Shown here piece after piece: positions 45,029 through 58,560 of a stretch of 64,000 nt of DNA. This stretch comes from Mariannaea sp. PMI_226. Its lineage: Eukaryota; Ascomycota; Sordariomycetes; Hypocreales; Nectriaceae. Both the position numbers and the translations under genes were made by a program. Numbering within the stretch: the first letter of the stretch is position 1; every line of letters begins with the position of its first letter. Where the stretch lies: assembly GCA_024336345.1 (NCBI GenBank), contig JANFOG010000001.1, positions 1,674,001-1,738,000 of the forward strand, written 5' to 3'. Under the pieces are notes generated by a model, which saw nothing but the letters and a program-made list of their open reading frames with translations, was not told the DNA's origin and searched no databases.

Positions 45029-45672
45029 ATGGCTCCCTCCGAATCAGAGATCCTCACAAACTACCTCGTCCAGCCCTCAAGCCTCACATCCATCACCACC
45101 CTCGACCAATTCAAAGCCCTCTTTCCCCGCCCGCTCCAGTCCTCGCCGCAGGTCCGCTCCCTGTACCGCGACCTCCAGGCCCAGCGCAATGCCGTGCTAG
45201 ATCGCGTCGTAGAGAATATTGGCGACGAAGCCAAGCGAGGGAATGCCATGCGCAGGGAGGTCATCCGCGCGAGAAGGGAGGCCGACCGTGTGAATGCGGA
45301 CGCAGAGGTTGAGATGGAGCGCGCGGTTCGTGATTTTCTTTGCTTTCCCATGTAACTTTTTTTTGTTCTCCTTTTTGCATCCTTGGCGTGCTAATTGCGA
45401 AAGGGGCTCAGTTGTTTGGAGATGCATCGAGTGCAAGGAGCGCAAAACATAGCATATCCTCCATCATTCCTGAGTTAGACGGCGCAGTTGGAGCGCTTGA
45501 GGCCGAAATCGAGAAGCTCAAGGAAGAAGAGGCCACACTTTTGGAGTCGGTAAAGCAAATCATTGGGGGGCTCAGTGACCTACGCTACGGGAAGTTCTCC
45601 AACGGCCAGCTGGGAGATGAAATCATCGACGGCCTGAAGAGCGTAGAAGCTGCCTGTGAAAGCAAGTCTTGA
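45029..45672 (+). CDS. nkp2: Kinetochore CCAN subunit NKP2 (Cnl2/NKP2 family)
   Basis: Small coiled-coil protein of the fungal inner kinetochore (constitutive centromere-associated network). Two exons (45029-45325, 45412-45672) give 185 residues. The Cnl2/NKP2 domain begins at once: SEILTNYLVQPSSLTSITTLDQFKALFPRPLQSSPQVRSLYRDLQAQRNAVLDRVVENI. A charged helix follows (RREVIRARREADRVNADAEVEME), and exon 2 carries a second coiled coil (LDGAVGALEAEIEKLKEEEATLLESVKQII) ending DGLKSVEAACESKS. The intron has a weak GTTCGT donor; the acceptor CTCAG after a GCTAAT branch gives ERA/LFGDAS in phase 0. The donor is the least certain point. Family identity rests on the N-terminal motif. Confidence 0.85.
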
Positions 45673-45897
45673 TAATCAGGGTATTTTACTATCATGCTAT
45701 TTCGTACAACAAGTGCGCAAAACAAGAGGCTAACCCAAGCCCAATCCCAGGGCGATCATGCCCATGTCCGTATAAGATGGATCCCATCACATTCACCTCA
45801 TCATATCAAAAAAAAAGAAGTAATAATAATAATTAAAACCCAACTTATAGCCATTTTCCTCCCATTGTATCTACTCAGCCTTGGCATGCGATTGCGA

Positions 45898-46853
45898 TTA
45901 TTGGGCCGGGGCGGCACCTCGAGCGTCCCGGTTCTGCTGGCCCTGAACACGGTTGGACCTGATGGCTGTTAGCATCATAGAAATATTACCAAGTGGAAAG
46001 ATATGCGGTAGACTTACATCATGCTTCGGCTAACGAAGGACACGACTAGCATGAAGAGCCAGTTGGGGACCAGGCCAAAGGCCCAGACAAGGTAGGCCAC
46101 AGGAACAGCAAGACCCCATTCAACGACCTTGCCGTGGATGGGATGGAACCAGCCGTGCTCCTGGAGGGAGAGTCCCTCCTTGTTGCCAGATTTGTAGATG
46201 TTGATAAAGTCCTCAGAGGTGGTGGTGGTCATGTTAAGTCTCTTCTTGTAGACATCGACAGGGGCCGGAGAAGGTAGCACATCGAAGATGTAAAGGTTGG
46301 GAGCGGCGGTGGACCAGGCGTTGCAAAGAATGGGCTGGTCGTCGCAATTCAGGTAGGCCATATGAGGAGCGTCCTTAAGAAGCCCGAATTTGGCGGCAGT
46401 CTCCTTGAAAGCCTCCTCGACTTTGTCGCAGCGGCCTATGATACTTGGTCAATTCGAATTCTATTGTAATGCGCAGGCTCATGAGAGCAGGTAGCATTTT
46501 CGTATGCCTATAGCATGAAAATCGTCGAAAATAATAATAATAATAATAATTAACATACCGAAGCAGGTCTTGTTGCGACCAGAGACGAGAACCCACCACT
46601 CCTCGGGCTTCGTAGCATCGGGAGAGACGGGCTCATAAAATGTATCCTTCCAGTTCTCGAGAGTCAGGGTAGACATCTTCAGAGGGCCAGCCTTATCCTG
46701 AGCAGCAGCAACAGGATCATAGGTGCCAGGGTTGGGGAGGTAGCTAGAAGCTTGATCGAGCAGGCTTCGAACCTGGGTCCTGATCTGATCAACGGGATCC
46801 TGAGCGGCGACAAGAGCGGGCAGAGCCGCCAAGATGGTTGAAGAGAAACGCAT
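45898..46853 (-). CDS. ER-type membrane protein with a degenerate thioredoxin fold, unknown function
   Basis: Three exons (46853-46559, 46435-46018, 45958-45898) give 257 residues. A signal peptide (MRFSSTILAALPALVAA) precedes a luminal region whose layout resembles a PDI-like domain: TLENWKDTFYEP, then EEWWVLVSGRNKTCFGRCDKVEEAFKETA, and MAYLNCDDQPILCNAWS.APNLYIFDV. The usual CxxC is replaced by CFGRC (CxxxC), so classical oxidoreductase activity is doubtful. There is one N-glycosylation sequon (NKT) beside it and another at NMT. A transmembrane segment (VVEWGLAVPVAYLVWAFGLVPNWLFMLVVSF) is followed by a short basic, Gln-rich tail (SNRVQGQQNRDARGAAPAQ), presumably cytosolic. I recognise it as a conserved fungal protein type but cannot name it; the thioredoxin relation is inference from pattern. 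Confidence 0.75.
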
Positions 46854-48398
46854 GGCGGGCGATTTGAGGGGAAGGGCTACGTGTATGAGATTGGGAAGAG
46901 TGACGCGGCACGGCGAAGGTAGTGATTAAGAAAGGGAAAGGGAAAAAAGAAACAGGAAAAGACGGGAGGTTTGAGATGAAGAAGGTAGACCTCTGTCTGT
47001 GGTGGACGGAGGTGGAGGCGGAGGTGTGGAGGATGGAAGGTGGAGGACAGATTCCGACCGGCGCCACAGACCACAGAAGCAAAACGGCGCGTCCTTTCGT
47101 TGGGGAAAGAAACCTTCTGCGAAGGGAAACGCCGGGTCGGATGGGGAAAAGTACGTACAGTGCGGTAAGGCAGTTCACTTTACTTCATATCAACATGAGT
47201 TTGTCTGCTAGGCTTTGTGTCACGCCAGATGAGCATCTGGGTACCAATTTCGTGTCTTTGCTTATACTGATATACATACATGCCCTGTATCTGTGTGTCA
47301 CGGCCAGGTGATTGTACTAGGAACTAGAGGTACTGGGTACAATTGAAGACAAAGAAACATGTCATTTGTTTTAGACAGTCTAGATTCTCCGGTACATTCA
47401 GACCACAGAAAAGGCCGGTGGAGATGCTGCGGATGAACGAAATTGCTCATCGGGGATGGAGGGACGGACCCCTTGCTCCTCCGTACTCCGTGTGCAAATG
47501 TTGGGGTTAATTAGGCCGATGAAATGACACCTTGCCACAGGGCCAAGACAGTAGGGTGTCGCCATGCTCTGTACGGAGTACGAATACAGGCCTGTATGTA
47601 TTTAATTTAACTAGTCGCAATCTTCACAGTGGAAGCACTTGGTGGGTGAAAGCTCTGCTCAGTGCATTCACCAATGGTACGAATACGGATCGATCGTATT
47701 GATTCACTACGTATTATTATCACCAACCATGTACAATAGTTTCTTTGCAGTCTACCTCGTTCTTCCATTCCTAACGCTGCTCCAGAACGGTGCTCGAGTT
47801 TCTGAGTCCTGAAAACCCCTTTTCAACCAATCATTAGACAGACCACGCCCATGGGCCTTCGAACAGGTTTTGCCAACTAAGAGACGAACTGCACCCCCCG
47901 TTGGTCCAAGACGACAAACTTTCGCTGATGCCACATATGTACAAAGTCCGTGCTTGCGTGCTTTGCTTGCTATGATTTGCTCACCTTAGCTGCTCTTGTA
48001 CATACAGAAGTAGCGTCGGCAGCTCGGGCCCAGATCCCAAGTTGTTTGTTCGTTTTGGCTTCATTTCCCCACACACTCGTGGTCAGCTTGCCTCTCGGGC
48101 CGGCTGATATTCCGAGTCGCGTTCTCGTCGCCTATCGCGCCCCACAATTGGCAAACTATCCAGGAACGTCAACCATTAACTTCTTTGTAGACTGACTACC
48201 AGCGTCCAACCTGTCGATGCTCAGTCGAATCAAGGCCTGGTTCAATACATTACCATACCTTCATAATACTCACACTTGACCTTGTTCGTCAGCCAGTTGT
48301 TAATCAACTTCGTTCAGCGTGCTATTCCTCAGACTCACAAGGCCATCGGTGGTTACGATAACATCTCATCCTAGGCCGACCCAGGCGCGAGTGTCGCG
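46854..48398. promoter_or_regulatory. Divergent intergenic region, thioredoxin-fold gene (-) / taf12 (+)
   Basis: 1.5 kb without a convincing gene. TACGGAGTA-family motifs at 47483-47492 (reverse, CCGTACTCCG-type) and 47572-47582. The last ~400 bp before the taf12 ATG are pyrimidine-rich and probably leader. Confidence 0.5.
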
Positions 48399-50700
<2,302 letters not shown>

Positions 50701-52127
50701 GGTTGTGATTTGGTAGTTTTTGTCACCTCTCTAGATGGTCACTCTACTTTTTTTTTCCCTGGTTTTTTTTTTTTTTTCAGGCGGAAGGGGACATGGACTT
50801 TACATTTCAAGGGACGGCGTTTGGAGAAGAACAATATTTGAAAGGGAAGGTGGTGTTTGTATGGGTTCCGACAATTGATATCCGCAGGAATAAGTATGAG
50901 TGGTACCTTGATTAGCGTTAGAAGAGCTACTACAATCGATCAATTGATAAAGTCACTTGACAGGTTGAGAGGATGCGGTAGAGACGTCTGGTGTGGAGGT
51001 GGTCTATCGGCGAGGTGTAATTACTAAATGATCAATGAGACCATCCGTTACAGGAGCGTTGGAATTATTGGAACCAAACTGATATTCAACCATGAGTCAG
51101 CTAAAGAAAGTAGGCGAATTACATCTGCTACCCTTCTCAACAGTAGTATCCGCGGTTCAATGGGTATTGACGTTGTGATATGTGCCTATGGACGCTCTGT
51201 GGATAGTGGGATGTGCAGGGTGGAACACAGAATGGCCTACCTCTAGGTGCCTGGACCTACGTGGACACATCACGCGAGAAGACAGGCACGGCTAGACATG
51301 AACACTACCTACCTGGGTACTCCCTAAACAAATAGCTAATTCGATGTGCGCACGAAGTACCAACGAAGCATAAGTCCCTTGAATGTAATTATAGATACCA
51401 ACATGTATGTGTGTGTGATGCACCAGGGATGCAGATGGATGCTAATAATAAATAATAATAAATGTCCATCGGTGCCTTAGCTACGGGGTACTTGCTACTA
51501 AGTCATTGTGCTGGGCGACGTCTTCCAGCAAGCAAGTGGCCCTTTGCAGGCAACATCGAAAACGTCACTGTCGGTGGACCCACCTTCAAGTGTTGTCGGC
51601 AGCCTTAACAATTTCGCCTTCACCCTCGGACAGCAAGGTGGTGATCGGTACCTGGCACCTCCGCACTAACCTGCCGCGACACTAGGTACCATCTAGCCTC
51701 GCCCTGTTGCTTGGCTGTGTTTGTGCTGCTAGCTGCACCATCAGTCAGCCAGCCCACGCCCCAATCTGGGAGCTTCGAACCTTCCTGCACTCTTCCCACG
51801 CAATCGAAACTAAACGATCCACTACGGTCACCTCCTCCCATCAACATCTACCAACCTCAACGAACCTTGCAACGTATTTCCTTCCTCTTCCTCTCTTTCT
51901 CTCCCCCCTCTCCCTTCTATCCTACCACTCATTTCCACGACTGTCTGCTCAACTCTGCTGAGTGCTGCTTCTACTATTGCCACTGTCTCGCAGAACGCCG
52001 CGACGAGCCGAAGCGCGCCCGACTTATCGGATACTCTGCTGCTCTGTCATCACCACTGATTCGCAGTTCCGATAACTCCATTCCTTCCACCGCCTTGTTC
52101 TCGACAACAAAAACGCACATATAAATT
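50701..52127. promoter_or_regulatory. Intergenic taf12/rpn3
   Basis: 1.4 kb. Starts with a T-rich stretch (50748-50779) that may be the 3' part of a taf12 UTR intron; (AATAAT)n-like AT-rich sequence near 51445; rpn3 promoter and CT-rich leader from ~51800. No gene recognised. Confidence 0.5.
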
Positions 52128-54004
52128 ATGCCCAGTAAGACACCGCGCGGTAACGGGAAGAAGCCCGTGCAAAACGGTCTCCAGAACAAGAAAGACGCAG
52201 AAATGGCAGACGCCTCCAAGTCCAAGGCCAAGAAGGGTGCCAAGGACGGCGACGAGGAGATGACGGTCGTGGTACCACCCTCCAAGACCCCGAAAGAGTC
52301 TTCCAAGGCTCCTGCGGATGCTGAGGGCGATGTGGAAATGGATTTGGACAAGAAAGATGACGGTGAGGACAAGGTTGACCCCGTCGTCCAGACTGTCGCA
52401 GGTGAGCATTGCTTTGACACCGATAATTCCCATTTGCGCTTGCAATAGCTAACTCGGAGCCCTATGACAGATATCAAGAGCAACTTTGCCCTGTTAGACC
52501 GTGCGGTTGCCCTCTTCGACGCCAGATTCTCTCTCCGCGCCCTGCGGTCCATCTCCATCATCCGCAAGCGCCTGACGCCTGATATTCTCGCTCAGGTCAT
52601 TGTCGATACTTTCCCAGCGTCTACTTCTTCAGGGGACATCACCAGACAGCTTCTTGTGGCCATCGATCGTGAGAATGTTCAACTCAAGTCTGGAAGCGAG
52701 ATGGAGGTCGACTCCGACTCATCCAAGACACCTACCAAGAATGGCACCAAGAAGGAGAACAAGGAGATTATCCCCGAGACTGATATCTTCCTTGGAATCC
52801 TGACTCAGGTTTACCTCCTCGATTCAAAGCAGTTCGCACGTGGCGCCGAGTTTTCGCAATATTTGGCCGATCGGGTTCAAACACTGAATCGCCGCACTCT
52901 CGACTCCCTGGCTGCCAAGATCTACTTCTATTACACTTTGTTCTGTGAAAACATTGCTCCCCTCCCTCCCTCACCTCAATCCCCTGTTGTCTCTATTCGA
53001 CCTACACTTCTAGCCGCCCTCCGAACCGCTGTGCTACGAAAGGATGTCGACACCCAGGCCTCCGTCATCGTGTTGCTCCTACGCAACTACCTCTCGACCT
53101 CCCATATTAGCCAGGCGGACCTACTTGTTTCTCACACGCAATTCCCCGAGAATGCTGTGAACAACCAGGTGGCCCGATTCCTCTACTACCTAGGCCGTAT
53201 CCGGGCCATTCAGCTTCGTTACACCGAGGCTCACGAGCATCTCACAGCCGCCACTCGCAAAGCGCCCTCAAGCAGCTGCGCCTTGGGATTTTCTCAGACA
53301 GCCACTAAGCTGCTGCTAGTGGTTGAACTCCTAATGGGTGACATTCCGGATCGCGCCACCTTCCGACTGCCAACCATGGAGGTTGCCCTACACCCCTACT
53401 TCCTGCTAGTCCAGGCTGTCCGCGTAGGTAACTTGGAAGACTTTGAGACCACCATTGCCGATCACTCGGATACATTCCGACGAGACGGTACATACAGCTT
53501 AATTCTGCGCCTGCGACAAAATGTCATCAAGACGGGCATCCGTATGATGTCCTTGTCCTACTCGCGAATTTCCCTTCGAGATATTTGCATTCGTCTCCAA
53601 CTTGGTAGCGAAGAGTCAGCAGAGTACATCGTCGCGAAAGCTATTAGGGACGGCGTCATTGAGGCCACGCTGGATCGAGAGCGAGGCTTCATGAAGAGCA
53701 AGGAAGTGGGTGATGTATACGCCACTCGCGAACCAGGCGAGGCTTTCCATGACCGAATTCAAGCCTGCCTCGCCCTACACGATGAGAGTGTCAAGGTATG
53801 TTCATGTTTACTGTCTTGCTTTGTATCATGATATAGAAGACTAACGTTTGTTTGCCCCAGGCCATGCGATTCCCCATGAACCAGCACCGCCTTGAGCTCA
53901 AGAATGCCCAGGAAGCCCGAGAGCGCGAGCGTGAAATGGCCAAGGAAATCCAGGAGGGCGATCTCGACGATGATGATCTTGGGGGCGACTTTGATGGCAT
54001 CTAA
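52128..54004 (+). CDS. rpn3: 26S proteasome regulatory subunit RPN3 (PSMD3)
   Basis: PCI-domain subunit of the 19S lid, a scaffold for assembly of the regulatory particle. Three exons (52128-52401, 52471-53795, 53861-54004) give 580 residues. The first ~90 residues are Lys/Asp-rich and disordered (KKGAKDGDEEM, DVEMDLDKKDDGEDK). The helical repeats begin at DIKSNFALLDRAVALFDARFSLRALRSISIIRKRL. Further hallmarks are RTLDSLAAKIYFYYTLFCE, NQVARFLYYLGRIRAIQLRYTEAHEHLTAATRKAP, and the PCI winged helix SYSRISLRDICIRLQLGSEESAEYIVAKAIRDGVIEATLD. The C-terminus MRFPMNQHRLELKNAQEAREREREMAKEIQEGDLDDDD is typical of RPN3. Its 3' end lies 9 bp from the tail of a weak convergent frame. Confidence 0.96.
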
Positions 54005-54012
54005 AATGTGTA

Positions 54013-54420
54013 TTATGTCACTGTATCAATGAAAGCCTTTTTTTTCGGAATTTCGCTCCTTGGCATACTTTTCCCACATGCTCTAGGCGCTTCTTGGAGA
54101 GGAGGGTATTTTTTGGCGGGTTCTCGCTTGGCCTCGGGATTTCTACTAATCATATCATGGTCAGGTTCGTGAAGAGACGAAGGAGGTTCTGTTTTTCCTG
54201 GAACATAACGATAGAAGCGAGGGGGGTTGGGGAAGGGTGTGTTTGCAACGAGGCAATTGGGTTTTCCCCCCAAACGTGTATTAGCTACTTGACGAGAGGG
54301 ACTGGCGGGAGGATTGAATGGGATGGTGAGTGAGGAGTAAGCACATAACATACCTTTTGCTCTTTGTCTTTCATATGCGTGGTTCATCTGCCCAGTGAAG
54401 ATGATCTCGACTTGAGCCAT
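54013..54420 (-). CDS. Possible small protein gene convergent with rpn3 (weak)
   Basis: An open frame starts at 54420 with MAQVEIIFTGQMNHAYERQRAK. A GTATGT donor at 54353 and a CCAG acceptor at 54198 define a 156-nt in-frame intron, giving 83 residues that end DTVT. The first 22 residues look coding; the rest is Pro/Lys-rich and unconvincing. No family recognised. The last exon may be wrong, or the frame may be non-coding 3' sequence of rpn3. Confidence 0.25.
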   Translation of the reverse strand: MAQVEIIFTGQMNHAYERQRAKGMLCAYSSLTIPFNPPASPSRQVANTRLGGKPNCLVANTPFPNPPRFYRYVPGKTEPPSSLHEPDHDMISRNPEAKREPAKKYPPLQEAPRACGKSMPRSEIPKKKAFIDTVT

Positions 54421-55648
54421 GTATGTGCATGAGTTGATTCATCTTCGAACATTGTTCAAATTTCAAGCATACGGGGTACAATGATGTTGTGCAAACCAAT
54501 CACCCTACCTCCTCGTCGACATTTGCGGACTACCTGTGCGCAAATTGCTACAATTACATGGCGGTCTCGCAAGTGCTAGTATATATGCTGCAAATATCAA
54601 AGCACCCACTTGATGCGGGTCTTGTTGGCTACCCTGTGCCTGCGCGAACATCCCAAAGCATGTTATATTGTCAACTGCTGCCCATGTCATGTTACGCCCC
54701 AAGAGGGACGATCGAAGTATTGTGAAGTGGATAATAGTAATAATACTAGATGTTATCCTTTGAAGAAGCTTGACAGTCGGTCGTCCGACAAGATAGGAGA
54801 ATGTATCAAATGTTTTGTCCGTTTTCTTGCGGCATCGGGGCGTTGTTAACGGTCCCTACCATCCCAAGTGAGGGGGCAGTGTGTCTCGTGCGTAGCTACA
54901 AATCGAGTATACAGGTTGCAAAGCCACCCTATCCATACTAAGTTAGGTAGGTAGGTATGTAATTATCTAAGTATTCTCACGCCTAGGATACATAGTACCG
55001 CTAGATGGAGAGGTTATTTTAGGTACAGATCTGATCCCATAGATACCTAAGCTACCTAGGCACCTAGATGGCGAGGAAGACGTCCATGGATAACAACTTA
55101 CACAGCCGCACCCCTACCATTGACCCCTGCATCTTTTTTGACATCTCCATGTCAATTTTCAGCCCTTCGATCGACAAGCATCGGTTAGATCTGCGTGGTG
55201 AACCGTGCGATGGGTACAGTATGAGTGGCAGCACACGCACAGAGGGGTAGTGGCAGTCCATTGATCCAATCTGCAACGCCCGAACGACGTAGTCCATCTC
55301 TAGCTGAACGTTTCCTACCTCCTGTTGACTCACTCGCACCTCTATATGCGCCCTACAGCTGACATTTGACATTTGGCTTTTTTTTCTTTGAGGGGATTCG
55401 TTTGACAGGCAGACATTCCAGGCTGGACTCAGCTTGGATTCACATCCTTGCTGATGGTGGCCCTGGTGACTCTTACATCCACTGTGGCTGTTGGATGCGA
55501 ATCGAGTCGAATGGCAAAGATATATAAGTGCCTCGACGTAAAGGCGAGACCGTGGGATTGACAAAGAACAACGGAATTGACACATCTCGTATCCAAAGGT
55601 ATCCTAGGCTTGATACACTATCAACGCCTACAACAATAACCACTCATC
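54421..55648. promoter_or_regulatory. Intergenic upstream of the LRR gene
   Basis: 1.2 kb. GTTAGGTAGGTAGGTATG at 54943-54960 and CTACCTAGGCACCTAG near 55050 belong to the dispersed motif family. A TGACTCA lies near 55325, and a TATATAAG box at 55521-55528 sits 121 bp upstream of the LRR ATG. No gene seen. Confidence 0.5.
55521..55528 (+). promoter_or_regulatory. TATA box upstream of the LRR gene
   Basis: TATATAAG in the context AAGATATATAAGTGCC, 121 bp before the ATG at 55649. Good consensus; transcription start expected ~30 bp downstream. Confidence 0.5.
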
Positions 55649-57727
55649 ATGGCTGCCGCGACTCAACTTCGGCTTCCAGCTGCTGAGCTCTCAATTACAT
55701 TGCACCAGGGGACGTCAAAAGACGTTCTCTCACCGAAACCCGCCATCAACGACGAAAATGATGCAGTCGACATCGATATGGATCTGGCCATATACTATGC
55801 CAATCTCTGCAAACAGGGTCTCCATGATCTTGTCACTTATCTTCCAAATCTCGACCATTCCCACCCTTGTACTGCAGATGAGATCATTGCACTTCCTCTC
55901 GACAAGCATCGCGCTCCCGATGCGCTCCATGACCTGCCGCGACGAAAATCCACCCGGCACCAACTCGCTGTTGCCATCGCCTCCCTGATGTATCCGGTGC
56001 ACGAAGGGTCGTTGACCGCAATTATCCGCTATGATGCCGATCGAGTTCGGCTTCGAGCCTGGGCTGCTCTGCAGCGCAAATACGACATCCTGCAAGCTAC
56101 CCGTTTGAACGGCCACACTACCTTTGGTATGTCTGGCGGTGCGGCTCCTGGAGTCCAGGCCCCCGTCTGGGCAGCGCGGATTACGGGCCAGGGCCCGTGG
56201 AACCCTGAGAAGCACCCCATCTCGCTTGAAGGCGTACAGGCAATCCCGATGCCCGTGCAAGTGGCTCACGAGGCAGATCTTGCACCTTTCCTGTACCACC
56301 TCGAGAATGGCGGCACCTTTGAGCTCAATGGTAATGAGAAGGGATTTGAGCTTGATGAAGGACGTGGCGAACCCTACTACGGCGTGAAAGGAGCCGAGTT
56401 TCGCAAAGGTGTCGTGTATGAAGATGGCCGCATGGATCTGTGCAAAATGGTTGTTGGCCCAGATCATATTGGTAAGCTGATGGACAGTCTTCGACCCAAT
56501 GTCTTTGTGAAGCACTTTTTGCTTGGAAATAACATTATTGGTCCGGTTGGTGCTCACGAGATTGCAACCTTTATCGAAGACCTTCCAGACCGCATGGATA
56601 CCTGGTACCTAGCTGGCAATTGCATCGACAAAGATGGCCTCAAGTTGCTAGTTGATGCCATGGTCAAGTCTGAGACCATTACCAATATCTGGTTGAAACG
56701 CAATCCTCTTGGTGCAGACGCCTCTGAGGATGTATTTCGACTTGTTTCTGGAGTAAAAAATTTGCGAACTCTGGATCTCGACCAGACTGAGCTGGGTGAT
56801 CGAGGTGTTGCTGACTTATTCACTCGCCTGGCTAACTACAAGATGCCCGAAGGCAGCAAACTTCCACTGGCGCACATCTATCTCAACGGCAACGGAGTTT
56901 CAGTCCAGGGTGCCCGCGCCATCGGTGAATTCCTGCTGTCGCCTCATTGCGGTCTGACTTCTATCTACATGTCTAACAATCCACTTGGGGACGAAGGGGT
57001 GAATGCTCTGGCGGCCGCAGTTCCAAAGGCACCGTATCTGGCTCGACTGTTCTTACAATCGGTTGGAGTCAGCACCAAAGGTGCCATTGCGCTCTGCGAA
57101 GCTGTCACTGGGCACCGCACTCTGGAGGCCTTCGACCTCGGCCAGGCGTATGCCACCCATGATCTCGGCCAGGCATACAATTATATCGAAGATGAAGCTG
57201 TGCCAGCCATCATCAGCTTAATTGCGACCAAGAGCCGACTTGCGTATCTAAACTTTGGGCACTGCCCAGTTACTCCGCCAGGTCTCCAGACCATCAATCA
57301 ACAGGTACTCCAGAATCCTACGCTTGTGTACTATACTGCGTATTCGATCCTACCAGACCCGGCCCGGCTTTCCGCAACATTCAAGCCTTCGGTCGATACT
57401 CGTCTGGTCAACCCGGCAGACCGCACACGACAGCAGATTGACATGGACAATGCGGTTCGCGAGCACTTGGCCAGCAACGTCAAGGCTCGGTACGGCGAAA
57501 ATGTTTCGTACAACCATTTCATGGAGGAGCATCGACGCTGGCTCGTCAGCGACAAGACCAATGTGCGTAAAATCGACTCTGTTTACCGAAACCGGGATGC
57601 TGGGCTTGCGCGACGCCGGTTGATGACGCTGGTTAAGAATTGGGAGGAGGGTGACGAGACTCTGGATCGTGTTATGAACGCTCATGCTCCGACTTGCTCG
57701 TTGAAACGACGTGGCAAGAAAGAGTAA
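55649..57727 (+). CDS. Leucine-rich-repeat protein, ribonuclease-inhibitor-like, function unknown
   Basis: Intronless, 692 residues, a conspicuous exception among the multi-exon genes here. The first ~270 residues have no recognised domain (LAIYYANLCKQGLHDLVTYLPNL..., RKSTRHQLAVAIASLMYPVHEGS...). From ~275 there are RNI-type repeats of 26-29 residues: FVKHFLLGNNIIGPVGAHEIATFI, TWYLAGNCIDKDGLKLLVDAM, NIWLKRNPLGADASEDVFRLV, TLDLDQTELGDRGVADLF, HIYLNGNGVSVQGARAIGEFL, SIYMSNNPLGDEGVNALAAAV, RLFLQSVGVSTKGAIALCEAV. The last ~110 residues are charged and helical (NAVREHLASNVKARYGENVSYNHFMEEHRRW) and end in KRRGKKE. A short duplication DLGQAYATHDLGQAY is present. No NACHT, F-box or RanGAP signature was seen. 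The fold suggests a protein-binding scaffold; anything more would be invention. Confidence 0.85.
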   Translation: MAAATQLRLPAAELSITLHQGTSKDVLSPKPAINDENDAVDIDMDLAIYYANLCKQGLHDLVTYLPNLDHSHPCTADEIIALPLDKHRAPDALHDLPRRKSTRHQLAVAIASLMYPVHEGSLTAIIRYDADRVRLRAWAALQRKYDILQATRLNGHTTFGMSGGAAPGVQAPVWAARITGQGPWNPEKHPISLEGVQAIPMPVQVAHEADLAPFLYHLENGGTFELNGNEKGFELDEGRGEPYYGVKGAEFRKGVVYEDGRMDLCKMVVGPDHIGKLMDSLRPNVFVKHFLLGNNIIGPVGAHEIATFIEDLPDRMDTWYLAGNCIDKDGLKLLVDAMVKSETITNIWLKRNPLGADASEDVFRLVSGVKNLRTLDLDQTELGDRGVADLFTRLANYKMPEGSKLPLAHIYLNGNGVSVQGARAIGEFLLSPHCGLTSIYMSNNPLGDEGVNALAAAVPKAPYLARLFLQSVGVSTKGAIALCEAVTGHRTLEAFDLGQAYATHDLGQAYNYIEDEAVPAIISLIATKSRLAYLNFGHCPVTPPGLQTINQQVLQNPTLVYYTAYSILPDPARLSATFKPSVDTRLVNPADRTRQQIDMDNAVREHLASNVKARYGENVSYNHFMEEHRRWLVSDKTNVRKIDSVYRNRDAGLARRRLMTLVKNWEEGDETLDRVMNAHAPTCSLKRRGKKE

Positions 57728-57730
57728 CTG

Positions 57731-57840
57731 AGATGAGCTGAGATGAGCTGAGATGAGCTGAGATGAGCTGAGATGAGCTGAGATGAGCTGAGATGAGCTG
57801 AGATGAGCTGAGATGAGCTGAGATGAGCTGAGATGAGCTG
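57731..57840. repeat. Eleven perfect 10-bp tandem repeats (AGATGAGCTG)
   Basis: AGATGAGCTG repeated 11 times with no mismatch, beginning 4 bp after the LRR gene's stop codon, so within its 3' UTR. The perfect identity implies recent expansion and probable length polymorphism. Confidence 0.97.
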
Positions 57841-58560
57841 AACTAGGCTAATGTCAGGTTTGTGGTATGCATTGCATTTCGTCAGTTTGCAAATTGCGTA
57901 GTTGCTGATTTTCAGTCTATATTAGTCTGTAGTTGATATAACCTCGTTTCATTCAAGTACAAGTCTCAAACTGTGACAAATCTATTGAGGGGGTTGACCT
58001 GTCGTTTAAAACGTAAAGAACAAAAGATAAGAAAAGAGATTATATTTAGTTTATATATATATTCCATGCTGAACTAATGCCGATGATGACGTCTGGTTAT
58101 GTTGTGTTGGTCGTATTCAACTATAACCACATACAAATGCCTACTACAGTAGGTCGATGATTAGTTACAGCTGCTTCGCGGTCTCCCCCAAGCTTCTTCA
58201 CACGTGACAGCGCACCTTCTCTCCACCGCGCCATGTCGCCGGTTTCACAGCCTCGTGTGGAGGAAACTTGTTTACGCCATTTGAGTCTTATCTTCCGAAT
58301 TCAAATCTAGAGAATAAATAATTTATAATTTTAATAGTCCACACGAATATTCGCACAAGTACGATATTTGGTCTGCAATACAACGACGTCACCAGCCTGA
58401 GATTTCGAATGCACTGAGCCGGAGTAGTAACCTCAGGTCTCGGCCCAGTGCCTCGACGAATCATCTGCCCTCGCACAACTCTATATACGCGCCTCTCCAA
58501 CCCGCCAATTGCTCGACCAGTTCTTACAGCTTTCCCCTCCTCCCCTCCCCTCCCTTTCCG
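57841..58560. other. Intergenic LRR gene / sas2
   Basis: 720 bp; AT-rich 3' flank, then the sas2 promoter with a CACGTG core (CACACGTGACAGC, about 58199) and a pyrimidine-rich leader. No gene seen. Confidence 0.5.

Noticed and set aside
55730..56557. 275-codon minus-strand frame inside the LRR gene
   Set aside because: Fully antisense to a confident coding sequence; no recognisable motif.
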